64,000 nucleotides of DNA from Shewanella sp. 10N.286.48.A6. GTDB taxonomy: Bacteria > Pseudomonadota > Gammaproteobacteria > Enterobacterales > Shewanellaceae. The stretch lies in assembly GCF_002873135.1 (NCBI RefSeq), contig NZ_MCVI01000016.1:147153-211152 (forward strand). Direction: 5' to 3'. A model generated the notes under the pieces. That model searched no databases. It saw only the letters and a program-made list of their open reading frames with translations, and was not told the DNA's origin. Positions 8,521 to 17,295 of this stretch are shown one piece after another; position 1 is the first letter of the stretch, and each line of letters opens with the position of its first letter. The translations under genes and the position numbers were made by a program.

Positions 8521-9621
8521 ATGAGTAACAATAATAGCAAGAGAACAGAGTTTGAAGACGCTCAACTTAAGCAGCAGCAAGTGTTTGATACTGAAACGCT
8601 TGATTCGGGTAAGGATCAAGACGTTAAAGGGTCACAATCATTTACCGATGTCGAGTTTATTTGTGAAACTAATTTAGCAAAACTCCCTGAAACCATCGAT
8701 GAACTCGAGTCCATCGATAAGCTCGGCGCTAAGCCTAAAAAAATCTCAATGCTTGCCAAGTTATCATTGTTAGCTTTGATACTGGTGGTTATCGTTCAAA
8801 CTATACAAGGGCTGCAAACTGCCTACCTGCAAAGCCCGTGGCTATTTGGTTTTTACGTGACAGTGGCGGGGATCATCATGGCGTGGGCTGGGGCAATAAC
8901 CCTGTCAGAGTGGAAAAAACTGATAAAGCTTAAACATGTGGCCGATACCCAAGCCACAGGCGAGCGTTTAGCGTTAAGTATGCAGCGCGGTGAAGCCAGT
9001 AAGTTCATCAGCCCCTTATTGCAAAAATACCCAGATACCGAAGGTAAAAAGCAATACTTAGCCATTAATAGCGTTGAACATAATGACGCTGAAATGGTGA
9101 TGCTATTTGATGAATTAGTTTTGTCTGAACGCGATGAAAAAGCCAAAAAAATTGTAAGTCGCTTTGCGGCGGAGTCGGCACTACTGTTAGCGGCGAGTCC
9201 TTTAGCAGTATTAGATATGGCGATTATTTTATGGCGTAATCAGCGCATGGTTAATGTTATTGCAGATGTATATGGCATTGAATTAGGCTATTGGAGCCGG
9301 ATTAAACTGATAAAAAGTATCGTACTAAATATTGTTTATGCTGGCACCACTGAAGTGGTAACAGATTTAGGCACCCAGTTATTATCGGTTGAAATGACCG
9401 GAAAGTTATCAGCACGTTTAGCCCAAGGTTTAGGCGGAGGTTTATTAACTGCGCGACTTGGTTATCAAGCCATGAGCTTATGTCGGCCGCTAACTTTTAA
9501 AGCGCAAAATCGCCCTAAATTGAGCCAAGTGCATCAGCAGTTGTTAGGCGAACTAAAAAGCTTTTCTGCGAGTGTAATGAAAACAAATAAAAATAAGCAA
9601 AAACAAACAGTAGAAAAATAA
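8521..9621 (+). CDS. ycjF: YcjF, TIGR01620/DUF697 membrane protein
   Basis: Inner-membrane protein of the YcjF family (366 aa), the usual partner of YcjX. The N-terminal third is charged and probably cytoplasmic. Two hydrophobic segments lie near residues 80-100 and 105-125. A DUF697-like region follows, including AESALLLAASPLAVLDMAII and a Gly-rich hydrophobic stretch near residue 305. Biochemical function is unknown. It starts right after ycjX, as in E. coli, where the two genes also lie near psp. Confidence 0.9.
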   Translation: MSNNNSKRTEFEDAQLKQQQVFDTETLDSGKDQDVKGSQSFTDVEFICETNLAKLPETIDELESIDKLGAKPKKISMLAKLSLLALILVVIVQTIQGLQTAYLQSPWLFGFYVTVAGIIMAWAGAITLSEWKKLIKLKHVADTQATGERLALSMQRGEASKFISPLLQKYPDTEGKKQYLAINSVEHNDAEMVMLFDELVLSERDEKAKKIVSRFAAESALLLAASPLAVLDMAIILWRNQRMVNVIADVYGIELGYWSRIKLIKSIVLNIVYAGTTEVVTDLGTQLLSVEMTGKLSARLAQGLGGGLLTARLGYQAMSLCRPLTFKAQNRPKLSQVHQQLLGELKSFSASVMKTNKNKQKQTVEK

Positions 9622-9792
9622 TCTTACTTATTTTTTGCAAAAAATAAATTGTTTACTACAGTTTTATGTTAGCGATAAATGCCCTGTTTTTAATAGATCA
9701 TTTTCTTGTTGAATAGGGTGTAACGCTGACAAATACCGACCATGGATAGGGAAGTTGGTCGGGTTATTAAATAGGACTTTAAGGAGTTAACA

Positions 9793-10140
9793 ATGAAACA
9801 TCCATTACTCATGGGCGTCATGCTCACCTGCGCGTTATCAGCAGCAAGTTTCAGTTTGGCTGTCGCCAAAGACACCACTAAACCAGCAGCACTCACTTCA
9901 GCTGAAATGTCTAAAACCACAGCCGTGAAAAGTAGCAATACAAAGATGGCTAAGGTGAATATTAATAAAGCGACAGCAGAGCAGTTACAAGCCCTCAATG
10001 GTGTTGGTGAAGCCAAGGCAAAAGCCATTGTGGAATATCGAAATAAATATGGTAAGTTCAAAAATGTCCAGCAATTAACCCAAGTTGCCGGCATAGGTGA
10101 AAAGCTGGTTGAGAAAAATGCTAAAGCGATAAGTTTGTAA
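9793..10140 (+). CDS. ComEA-like secreted helix-hairpin-helix protein
   Basis: Small exported protein (115 aa) with a signal peptide (hydrophobic residues 5-24, probable cleavage after AVA) and a C-terminal helix-hairpin-helix pair: VNINKATAEQLQALNGVGEA and a second hairpin ending QVAGIGEKLVEKN. ComEA-type domains bind DNA. In competence systems they retain incoming DNA in the periplasm, but many gammaproteobacteria carry such a gene without other com genes nearby, as here. A strong SD (AAGGAG) lies just upstream. It stands alone and ends at a terminator shared with yciK. Confidence 0.88.
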   Translation: MKHPLLMGVMLTCALSAASFSLAVAKDTTKPAALTSAEMSKTTAVKSSNTKMAKVNINKATAEQLQALNGVGEAKAKAIVEYRNKYGKFKNVQQLTQVAGIGEKLVEKNAKAISL

Positions 10141-10164
10141 TTTATCAATTGACGACTTGGTATT

Positions 10165-10191
10165 AAAAAAGGGAGCTTTCGCTCCCTTTTT
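10165..10191. terminator. Bidirectional terminator between comEA-like gene and yciK
   Basis: GGGAGC-TTTC-GCTCCC flanked by A6 on the left and T5 on the right. It lies between convergent genes and can serve both strands. Confidence 0.88.
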
Positions 10192-10214
10192 CAGTTTACA
10201 GATTCAATGGATGG

Positions 10215-10952
10215 TTACTGAGCGGTAAGTTGCTGACCGTTGACTTCAAAAGAATCTTCACCCATTAAATATAAGTAGGTTGGCATGATATCTTGTGCGG
10301 TTTTTAATGTTTGTGGATCTTCACCTGGGTAAGCTTTTGCGCGCATTTCAGTGCGGGTTGCACCAGGGTTAATACTATTTACACGCAGGCTAGTGCCTTC
10401 ACATTCATGGGCAAGTACTTGCATCATGCCCTCAGTCGCAAATTTAGAGAACGCATAAGGTCCCCAATAAGCTCGTCCTTGACGACCAACACCGCTAGAA
10501 GTGAAGACAATAGATGCTGATGGTGCGCTGCGCATTATCGGTAATAAGGCTTTAGTTAAGATTACTTGGGCGGTGACGTTCACTTTCATTACATCTTCAA
10601 GTGATTCAAGGTCGATATGTTCAAACGGCCCTAATGCGCCAAGTAAACTGGCATTATGCAGTAATCCATCTAAATGACCGAATTGCTCAGCGATAGTTTC
10701 GGCCATATCTTGATAGTTTTGCTCTGTGGCACCTATTAAATCTAATGGCACAATAGCAGGTTTGGGATAACCAGCTTGTACTATTTCATCATAAACCGTT
10801 TCAAGTTTTTTAACTGTTTTACCTAGCAAAATAACGGTCGCGCCGTGTTTTGCGTAGTTTATCGCCGCAGTGCGACCAATACCTGCGCCAGCGCCGGTAA
10901 CCAGGATTGTTTTATTTTTTAGTAAATCTTTTTTAGCTTGGTATTCCAACAT
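10215..10952 (-). CDS. yciK: YciK-family short-chain dehydrogenase/reductase
   Basis: SDR-fold NAD(P)-dependent oxidoreductase (245 aa) of the YciK type. The cofactor motif TGAGAGIG lies at residues 19-26, NAS at about 99-101 (LLHNASLLG), and the catalytic Ser and YxxxK are seen in VFTSSGVG and PYAFSKFA. The substrate is not known. It is transcribed alone on the minus strand and shares the bidirectional terminator at 10165-10191 with the convergent comEA-like gene. Confidence 0.92.
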   Translation of the reverse strand: MLEYQAKKDLLKNKTILVTGAGAGIGRTAAINYAKHGATVILLGKTVKKLETVYDEIVQAGYPKPAIVPLDLIGATEQNYQDMAETIAEQFGHLDGLLHNASLLGALGPFEHIDLESLEDVMKVNVTAQVILTKALLPIMRSAPSASIVFTSSGVGRQGRAYWGPYAFSKFATEGMMQVLAHECEGTSLRVNSINPGATRTEMRAKAYPGEDPQTLKTAQDIMPTYLYLMGEDSFEVNGQQLTAQ

Positions 10953-11028
10953 GATTCAATTTTTCCTTGGACTGTAAAAGCATGTCAAATCTCGTTTCGA
11001 ACAAAAGGTAAACGAACGTTTTAAACAA

Positions 11029-11056
11029 TTGACTTATATTTGTTAGTGAATAGTAT
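11029..11056 (+). promoter_or_regulatory. Candidate sigma-70 promoter upstream of the lipase gene
   Basis: TTGACT and TAGTAT separated by 16 bases, about 155 bases before the ATG of the lipase gene. A short inverted repeat TTAACT/AGTTAA lies about 45 bases downstream. This rests on sequence match only. Confidence 0.35.
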
Positions 11057-11212
11057 GTTTCTTTGTAACAAATTTGTGGCTAACTCTATAATTTTACGTT
11101 AACTTGAGATGAGTTAAGGGCAAAAATATGTCCTTATGGTCATGCGTTTACACTATTGTGACCAATTTTTGGGGAAATTAAAATTATTACAACAAGATTT
11201 GGGGAAAAAAAG

Positions 11213-13720
11213 ATGAAAAGACTCATATTGGGTGTTGCTATTGCATCTGCTCTTGGGCTTAGCGGCTGTAGTGAAGATAGTTCTAACGAAGCAAAAGATA
11301 ATGTAGAAACGCTAATTCCATTCTCTCAAGTGGTATTTGACCCTGCTGCAGGTGATGTGCCATTACCAAATGACCTTTTATTTAACGGAACACTTGATGG
11401 AACGCTAGCTATACCAGGTGAAGACGGTATTGATTATGTTGATCCATCGCTTGCTTTGGGGGCATTAGATGGCTGGTCAACTTCATCACCAATTTCGCTT
11501 AGTGTTGATTTAGCAACAGACTCTGATGGTGCAATGCTCACCCTTGATGAAGCCTCTGTTTCTCAACCTGGTGCAGTAAGATTATTTGAAGCCACTGTTG
11601 GCGGCGCTTTATCATCTGATCCTGAATGTAGCGATGCGCCCTCTGTATCAGCATGTAAAGTGGGTGATGAACTGCAATTTGGTGTTGATTTTGTGGCATT
11701 AGCTTCAGGTAATAAAATTGCAATCGTGCCTTTAAAACCGCTTAAAGCTAATCAATCTTATATTTACGCTACCACCACATTAGTTCAAGACTCTGCAGGC
11801 CGCGCCGTTGAACCATCGAGCACATATAATTTATTAAAACTAGATATCGACACTAAGCCTCTTGAAACACCTGACCAATTATTCCTTCAAGGTTTAGTTA
11901 ATAGTTATGAAAAGGGCTTAGCAGCAGAGCATGGTGTTGATGCTGAAACTATTTCATATTCTGGTTTGTTTACCACCCAATCGGTTGCAGATGTATATGA
12001 AACCAGCAAATTATTGATGGCATCAAGCGATCCGTATAAACCTTCTTTTGTTCAACCGCCAATGCCTATGGATAATGGGTTTGGTGGCACGGTGACCGTT
12101 GCCCAAGCTGCGGGTTTAACTCCGGCAGATGGACTTGCCTATGTGGTTTCTGACATCGCTGAAATCTATACCGCTGTAGTACGTTTACCATTTTATGGTG
12201 ATTGTTCATCTGCAAGTTGTGTTATTCCAATTGTAGATGGTGCGCCTACGGCGCCAAATGGTCGCTGGTTCGCACAAGGCGATAGCCCTGTATCGGTTTT
12301 ATTAGCGCTTCAGGCTGGAACCATGAGCCAAGCTAACTTTGGCCAACAAGCTGTTGCGCAAGGTGTTGACCCAGCGGCGGCATTGCAAAATCCAGCATTA
12401 ATGGCTGGTAAAACGTGGCTGTTAGATGCTGATGCAGACGGTAATAGGGCAGCTGCTGATCCTTCAAAGCATTTAACCAAGTTTAATCCAATTCCAAAAA
12501 TCATGGGTTATGAAGATGTCACGGTTCAAATTACTCTGCCAAATGCCGCTAAACTTGCCGCCTTTAGCGCACAAGCAGGGCTACCATTTGTAGCACCAAC
12601 TAACGGCTGGCCAACAACAATGGCATTGCATGGTTTAGGTGGCACTAAGCAAATGGCCTTAGCTTATGCGGGCACATACGCAGCAGCTGGTATTGCGACG
12701 ATTGCCATTGATATGCCACTGCATGGCGATCGCTCGTATGATGCTGATGGCGATGGCATCTACGATATTTCAGCCACTAGTGATTTATTTGGCCCACAAT
12801 ATGCGAAAGGTAATCCGTTAGTGTTTGTCAACGTTGCCAGTACATTAACGGTGCGTGATAATTTCCGCCAAGCAACAATGGATCATTTAGGTCTACGTTT
12901 GTTATTAACGGGTATGTATTCGCAAATAGCGCAGACACCAGGTGCTACTCAAGTATTTGATATCAGCAAAATCAGTGCTCAAGGCTTAAGCTTAGGTGGC
13001 ATTGTTGGTACTACTGTTTCAACTTACGCATCAACAGGTTTAGTCAACCCTACTGACGGCAGTGCATTGCCAAATGCTTATGCTATTAATGCCGCATCTT
13101 TGGTTGCTCCTTCTGGTGGCTTAGCCGGTTCATTTGCCGGTTCTGCGACTTTTGGTCCTGTATTATTTGATACTGTTACAGCAACTGATGATTTTATGGA
13201 TTTGGTTGATGAAGCTAATGTGGGTGATTTTGAACCTAGTACACTTGAGTACGCTGCGTTAGTGCAAGCTGTATATGCTGAGTTTATTCCAACATTTGCC
13301 TTTGCTGTGCAAACGGCGGTTGATTCAGCTGACCCAATTAACCATGCGTCAATGTTAGCTGATACACAACTACCGGTTCATTTAATTGAAGCTGTAGGTG
13401 ATGGTGCGGGTAACTTATCTGACCGAGTATTACCTAATCAGGTTGAAGGCTTCCCATTATCAGGAACAGAGCCGTTAATTGCAGCGATGGGCTTAGATTG
13501 TGTAAGTTCAACCAATGCAGGTTCTGGTGCGGTTCGCTTTAGTAAAGGTCATCACAGCTCTATTGTTAGCCCTGCTGAAATTGATGGCGTAACTGATGGT
13601 ATGGCCGCTGCAGCGACAGTTGAAATGCAATCTCAAGTAGCGGCATTTGCTAAGTCAGCAGGCTTAGGTGCAGCAACGATTTTGGTTGATAACGACGAAG
13701 TGCTTCAAGCATGTGAGTAA
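11213..13720 (+). CDS. Large lipoprotein lipase of the Pla-1/cef (VolA-like) family
   Basis: Predicted outer-membrane lipoprotein (835 aa). The signal peptide has lipobox GLSGC near residue 19. The long N-terminal region is of the bacterial lipase N-domain type (PLPNDLLFNGTLDGTL). An alpha/beta-hydrolase domain starts near residue 460 (MALHGLGGTKQMAL), with nucleophile motif GLSLGG at about Ser593 and a candidate catalytic His at GHHSSIV near residue 780. The family includes VolA of Vibrio cholerae, a surface-exposed lysophospholipase; the same role is inferred, not shown. It is a monocistronic gene ending in a strong terminator. Asp/Gly-rich DADGDGIYD may bind calcium. Confidence 0.88.
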   Translation: MKRLILGVAIASALGLSGCSEDSSNEAKDNVETLIPFSQVVFDPAAGDVPLPNDLLFNGTLDGTLAIPGEDGIDYVDPSLALGALDGWSTSSPISLSVDLATDSDGAMLTLDEASVSQPGAVRLFEATVGGALSSDPECSDAPSVSACKVGDELQFGVDFVALASGNKIAIVPLKPLKANQSYIYATTTLVQDSAGRAVEPSSTYNLLKLDIDTKPLETPDQLFLQGLVNSYEKGLAAEHGVDAETISYSGLFTTQSVADVYETSKLLMASSDPYKPSFVQPPMPMDNGFGGTVTVAQAAGLTPADGLAYVVSDIAEIYTAVVRLPFYGDCSSASCVIPIVDGAPTAPNGRWFAQGDSPVSVLLALQAGTMSQANFGQQAVAQGVDPAAALQNPALMAGKTWLLDADADGNRAAADPSKHLTKFNPIPKIMGYEDVTVQITLPNAAKLAAFSAQAGLPFVAPTNGWPTTMALHGLGGTKQMALAYAGTYAAAGIATIAIDMPLHGDRSYDADGDGIYDISATSDLFGPQYAKGNPLVFVNVASTLTVRDNFRQATMDHLGLRLLLTGMYSQIAQTPGATQVFDISKISAQGLSLGGIVGTTVSTYASTGLVNPTDGSALPNAYAINAASLVAPSGGLAGSFAGSATFGPVLFDTVTATDDFMDLVDEANVGDFEPSTLEYAALVQAVYAEFIPTFAFAVQTAVDSADPINHASMLADTQLPVHLIEAVGDGAGNLSDRVLPNQVEGFPLSGTEPLIAAMGLDCVSSTNAGSGAVRFSKGHHSSIVSPAEIDGVTDGMAAAATVEMQSQVAAFAKSAGLGAATILVDNDEVLQACE

Positions 13721-13748
13721 TAGAGATTAATAATTTAATCTTTTGATT

Positions 13749-13774
13749 AAAAACCCAGCAATTGCTGGGTTTTT
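13749..13774. terminator. Terminator after lipase gene
   Basis: ACCCAGCAATTGCTGGGT perfect palindrome with A5 before and T5 after, 28 bases past the stop codon. Confidence 0.88.
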
Positions 13775-13840
13775 ATTGTCTACCGGGTTTAACTTCCTGC
13801 TAAGATAACGGCAATTAACTTTTCCCATTTGGAGTTTATT

Positions 13841-14854
13841 TTGGAGTTTTTATCCGAGTACGGCATGTTTCTATCGAAATCCGTCACTATTGTCGTTGCA
13901 ATTCTTGCCGTTGTTATTGTGGTTTTAGCAAGCAGTATTAAACATAAAACTGAAAAGGGTGAGTTAAAGCTTACTGATGTTACTGATGAGCTAAAGGAAC
14001 TTGAGAAAGAATTAAAGCAAGAGCTGCTGTCTAAAAAGCAATTTAAAGCTTATGAGAAAAAACTAAAAGCTGATGAAAAAGCGGCTGATAAAGAAGATGC
14101 TCCCACTTCAAAAGTATTTGTTATCGATTTTAAAGGCAGTATTGATGCAGGTGAAGTCGCCTCATTAAGAGAAGAAATTACTGCGGTATTAACCGTTGCT
14201 GATGAAAACGATCAAGTGTTAGTGAATGTTGAAAGCGGCGGCGGAATGGTGCACGGCTATGGTTTAGCCTCTAGCCAGTTAGACCGCTTGAAGCAAGCCA
14301 ATATCCCACTGACTATCTGTATTGATAAAGTGGCAGCCAGTGGCGGTTATATGATGGCCTGTGTTGCGAACAAAATTGTTGCCGCGCCATTTGCGATTGT
14401 GGGTTCAATTGGTGTTGTTGCCCAATTACCAAACTTTAGCCGTTTACTTAAAAAACACGATATTGATTACGAGCAGCATACCGCTGGTGACTTTAAGCGG
14501 ACTTTAACCGTGTTTGGTGAAAATACTGATGAAGGTCGTGAAAAGTTCCAACAAGAGTTGGAAGAAACCCATGTGTTATTTAAACAGTTTGTCAGTAAGT
14601 ACCGTCCAGATATGGATATTGCAAAAGTCGCAACCGGTGAGCATTGGTACGGTCAACAAGCGATTGAATTAGGCTTAGTTGATGCTATTTCTACCAGTGA
14701 TGATGTGGTGCTTGAGTTAGCCAAAAAACACCAAGTCATTAAAATTAAATATCAAATGAAAAAGAAACTGGCTGATAAAATTGCCCATGGCGCTTCTTTA
14801 TCGGTTGATAGTGTATTAAACCGTTTGATGGAGCGTGATAACGCTGTTAAATAA
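13841..14854 (+). CDS. sohB: SohB, inner-membrane S49 family protease
   Basis: Membrane-anchored peptidase of the SppA/SohB family (about 337 aa) that cleaves peptides or signal peptides at the periplasmic face. A transmembrane helix lies at about residues 10-30, then a charged coiled region, then the S49 domain with Ser in AASGGYMMA (about residue 167) and the general-base Lys in DFKRTLTVFGE (about 219). The TTG at 13841 is chosen: it gives MEFLSEYGMFLSK, which aligns with E. coli SohB (MELLSEYG...), and a GGAG lies 6 bases before it. A second TTG at 13829 would add four residues. Confidence 0.93.
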   Translation: MEFLSEYGMFLSKSVTIVVAILAVVIVVLASSIKHKTEKGELKLTDVTDELKELEKELKQELLSKKQFKAYEKKLKADEKAADKEDAPTSKVFVIDFKGSIDAGEVASLREEITAVLTVADENDQVLVNVESGGGMVHGYGLASSQLDRLKQANIPLTICIDKVAASGGYMMACVANKIVAAPFAIVGSIGVVAQLPNFSRLLKKHDIDYEQHTAGDFKRTLTVFGENTDEGREKFQQELEETHVLFKQFVSKYRPDMDIAKVATGEHWYGQQAIELGLVDAISTSDDVVLELAKKHQVIKIKYQMKKKLADKIAHGASLSVDSVLNRLMERDNAVK

Positions 14855-14875
14855 GCCATTTAGAATAGGGTATCG

Positions 14876-15898
14876 ATGCAAAGAGAATTAGGCTACAAGG
14901 CAAATATGATGGTAGGGGATCAATGTTACCCTGCCTTTGAACTACGGAATTTGCTTAACTTTATTGAACTGCATCTTGGCGACGTTGTCGCTACTGATAT
15001 CTATTTAAAAATTGGCTTAGGGCCGCAAGAACTCAACGCCATGCAGTTTGTTTATGTATGGCAGGTTGAGTATGCCATGGAAGTGTTAAGAACGACCTCG
15101 CCAGATCCTGAAATTGGCGCTCGATTGGGCGCCAGTTATCAAATTGCCAGTCTTGATGTGTTACTGCCTTTCTTTGATAAATTTACCACCTTAAATCAAT
15201 GCCTACTGTTTGTGATCAAAAACCCTGATTTAGCGGGTAGCTTTGCTGATACTGTTATTCGTTTTGATGAGACTAGATTATGGGTAAGGTGGCTCAATAC
15301 CGGAAAAGCTAACGCCCAAAAGTTTGCTTTTCAATTTCAGCACAGTGTTTGTGCGTTATTAGGCGCAGCAAGGCAGTTAGTGGCTTCAACTGTGGTTATT
15401 GATGAAATTCATATGGCAGAGCCTCAATGTAACACTGAGTTTTTAAGTGCAGAAACCGGCGCTAAAATTGTGTTTGATTGTGATTTCTATGAGTGGGGTA
15501 TTGATATTGCTATACTCAATACACCGCTAAGTTATCAATTTGACCACCTTGCCTTAGCCGCTTCGGTGCCAGATGGCGTGTCATTTATTGAGCCGCTGCT
15601 GACAGATATTCGCCTATGCATGCCTAAGCCACCCAAGCTTGAACAATTGGCAGAAAAACACCATATGAGCGCCCGAAGTTTACGCCGAAAACTATCGGCT
15701 GCTGGAACCAGTTATCAAAAGCTGGTGGATCAAGTGCGCTGCCAAGCAGCGATAAATTTAATTTTAGCAAATGAGTTGAGTGCAGAAGACATATCTGAAG
15801 TGCTCGGTTATGGCGATGTTAGCCATTTCAGACAGAGCTTTAAGCATTGGCTCGGTTATCCACCGGGTCACTTCTTAAAACTTAATCTACCCAGTTAA
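14876..15898 (+). CDS. AraC-family transcriptional regulator
   Basis: DNA-binding regulator (340 aa). The N-terminal two thirds resemble the arabinose_bd/OruR-type domain (PF12625). The C-terminal 90 residues are an AraC HTH pair: LEQLAEKHHMSARSLRRKLS and EDISEVLGYGDVSHFRQSFK with a YPPGHF end. The effector is unknown. It starts 21 bases after sohB, so co-transcription is likely. Targets cannot be deduced from sequence; neighbours are sohB and the haem lipoproteins on the opposite strand. Confidence 0.88.
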   Translation: MQRELGYKANMMVGDQCYPAFELRNLLNFIELHLGDVVATDIYLKIGLGPQELNAMQFVYVWQVEYAMEVLRTTSPDPEIGARLGASYQIASLDVLLPFFDKFTTLNQCLLFVIKNPDLAGSFADTVIRFDETRLWVRWLNTGKANAQKFAFQFQHSVCALLGAARQLVASTVVIDEIHMAEPQCNTEFLSAETGAKIVFDCDFYEWGIDIAILNTPLSYQFDHLALAASVPDGVSFIEPLLTDIRLCMPKPPKLEQLAEKHHMSARSLRRKLSAAGTSYQKLVDQVRCQAAINLILANELSAEDISEVLGYGDVSHFRQSFKHWLGYPPGHFLKLNLPS

Positions 15899-15925
15899 AA
15901 CCCCGCTATTTTTCCCTGCTTCAGT

Positions 15926-15952
15926 ATTTAGCTGAAATCATTTAGCTGAAAT
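15926..15952. repeat. Two 13-bp tandem direct repeats
   Basis: ATTTAGCTGAAAT occurs twice with one base between (15926-15938 and 15940-15952), in the gap between convergent genes. TTCAG before the first copy can pair with CTGAA to form a weak hairpin. The role is unknown. Confidence 0.75.
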
Positions 15953-15981
15953 TATTAACTGCTCTCTTTGCAATAGCTCAT

Positions 15982-17199
15982 TTAACTGCAAGTGCCAATG
16001 GTAATAGCCATGTCATCAATCCAGCGTTTAATTAACTCAGTCCCTTCTGTATGAATCATTTCTCGGCCAATAGGCGGCATTCTATCTTTGGCGCTAGACA
16101 GCGTCTGGCGATAATGCACAATTGATCGCTCAGCATTGCCTGGAACAATGTCATAAGCAAGCCCATTAGGGCCGCCATCCCAACCTGGTGGCTGCTTACA
16201 CACGCCATACTCAAATGAAGTATGGTCAACATGGTAGTTGAGTCTGAGGCCTGAAATACTGGCAAAGCCCTCTGCACTATGGCAATGGGCGCAATTTACA
16301 TCGAGATAGCCTTTTGCTCTGCTGGTTAAATCTGCAGTGTCATCATTAACGGCAAATGATTGTGCAACGCTGTTAAGCGCGGGTAAGTTTATTAACAGGC
16401 CTTGTTGTGACCACTGAGTCAGTTGATTAATGGGACTGTTGTTGCCGTGTGTTACTTGGCGGTTTAATAAATGGGCTTTAAGTCCAATGGGCTTTATTTT
16501 ACTGATCCCTTGCTCATTAACCTGATGACAAATCTTACATTCTGCTTTACTGGGAATGTGATAATCAAAACTAATCGATTCACCTTGATTATCCATGGTG
16601 TGGGCCACATTCGCACCAGCGATAACAAGTTTGGCTTGGCCTTCTATCCATTGGTAGGCCAATGCTGTCCAGCCAGTTTCTCGATGGATTAATAGCCGTG
16701 TTTCGATTAATTTCTCATTATCTGCGCCACTATTTTGGGTATCAAAAGGTAACGCAAAGCTTTTAACTAATACACTACCAACGGGTAATTCGAATTGGCT
16801 TTGGGCTTGAAAGCTGATTGCTTGATTATCAGGTAAAAAAATGAACCGATATTTACTGGCGTAATTGGAAAATAACTCAGTAGATAGTTGGTAAAGCATA
16901 CCAGGACTTCGTGGTGATTCAGTTGGTTTGCTTGGGTCGATAAACAAGCTGTAATCCGCTAGATTGTCACAATCTGCGCTCATTAATGCGGGCCAATTCA
17001 CTTCGCTATTGTTTTGTAAACATAGCTCATCTGGCGCTGTCTCGGGATCCTCTGGCACTGATACAGGTGGCGTTGGCGTATCAAGGATATTGTTATCGTT
17101 ATTATTCTCTTTTGAGTCAGAGCCGCCGCAGGCTATTAGCGACAAACATAAACTAATAACAAGTATTTGATGGGCTTTAAAAACAAATATTGATGACAT
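15982..17199 (-). CDS. Haem c-type lipoprotein, TIGR03806/HNE_0200-like, stand-alone copy
   Basis: Exported lipoprotein (405 aa; lipobox LIAC at Cys24) with two CxxCH haem c motifs: CKICH near residue 218 and CAHCH near 301 (GYLDVNCAHCHSAEG). The rest matches, segment by segment, the C-terminal half of the upstream gene (for example SKYRF, LIETRLLIHR, TGWTAL, GNAERSI and DRMPPIGRE), so the two are paralogues. I recognise this as the family described with TIGR03806 (HNE_0200 family), usually paired with beta-helix proteins; the function is unknown. Two haems suggest electron transfer or a peroxidase-like or oxidase-like activity, but this is inference. It is 96 bases downstream of the beta-helix fusion gene on the same strand. 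Confidence 0.82.
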   Translation of the reverse strand: MSSIFVFKAHQILVISLCLSLIACGGSDSKENNNDNNILDTPTPPVSVPEDPETAPDELCLQNNSEVNWPALMSADCDNLADYSLFIDPSKPTESPRSPGMLYQLSTELFSNYASKYRFIFLPDNQAISFQAQSQFELPVGSVLVKSFALPFDTQNSGADNEKLIETRLLIHRETGWTALAYQWIEGQAKLVIAGANVAHTMDNQGESISFDYHIPSKAECKICHQVNEQGISKIKPIGLKAHLLNRQVTHGNNSPINQLTQWSQQGLLINLPALNSVAQSFAVNDDTADLTSRAKGYLDVNCAHCHSAEGFASISGLRLNYHVDHTSFEYGVCKQPPGWDGGPNGLAYDIVPGNAERSIVHYRQTLSSAKDRMPPIGREMIHTEGTELIKRWIDDMAITIGTCS

Positions 17200-17224
17200 C
17201 CTTGTATGAATAGAATGTACGATG

Positions 17225-17247
17225 AAAAAGCCGAGTTTCCCCGGCTT
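17225..17247 (-). terminator. Hairpin with U-run between the two haem lipoprotein genes
   Basis: On the minus strand AAGCCGGG-GAAA-CTCGGCTT followed by T5, 48 bases after the beta-helix gene stop. It ends only 25 bases before the ATG of the next gene, which leaves little room for a separate promoter. It may be a leaky terminator that lowers expression of the second gene. Confidence 0.65.
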
Positions 17248-17295
17248 ATTTGGTTTGATATAACCCGTGTTTACATTACATGGGTTAAAGCTTAC

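Noticed and set aside
9690..10148. 152-codon open frame on the minus strand over the comEA-like gene
   Set aside because: The plus-strand gene has a signal peptide, helix-hairpin-helix motifs and an SD; the minus frame has none and crosses the ribosome site.
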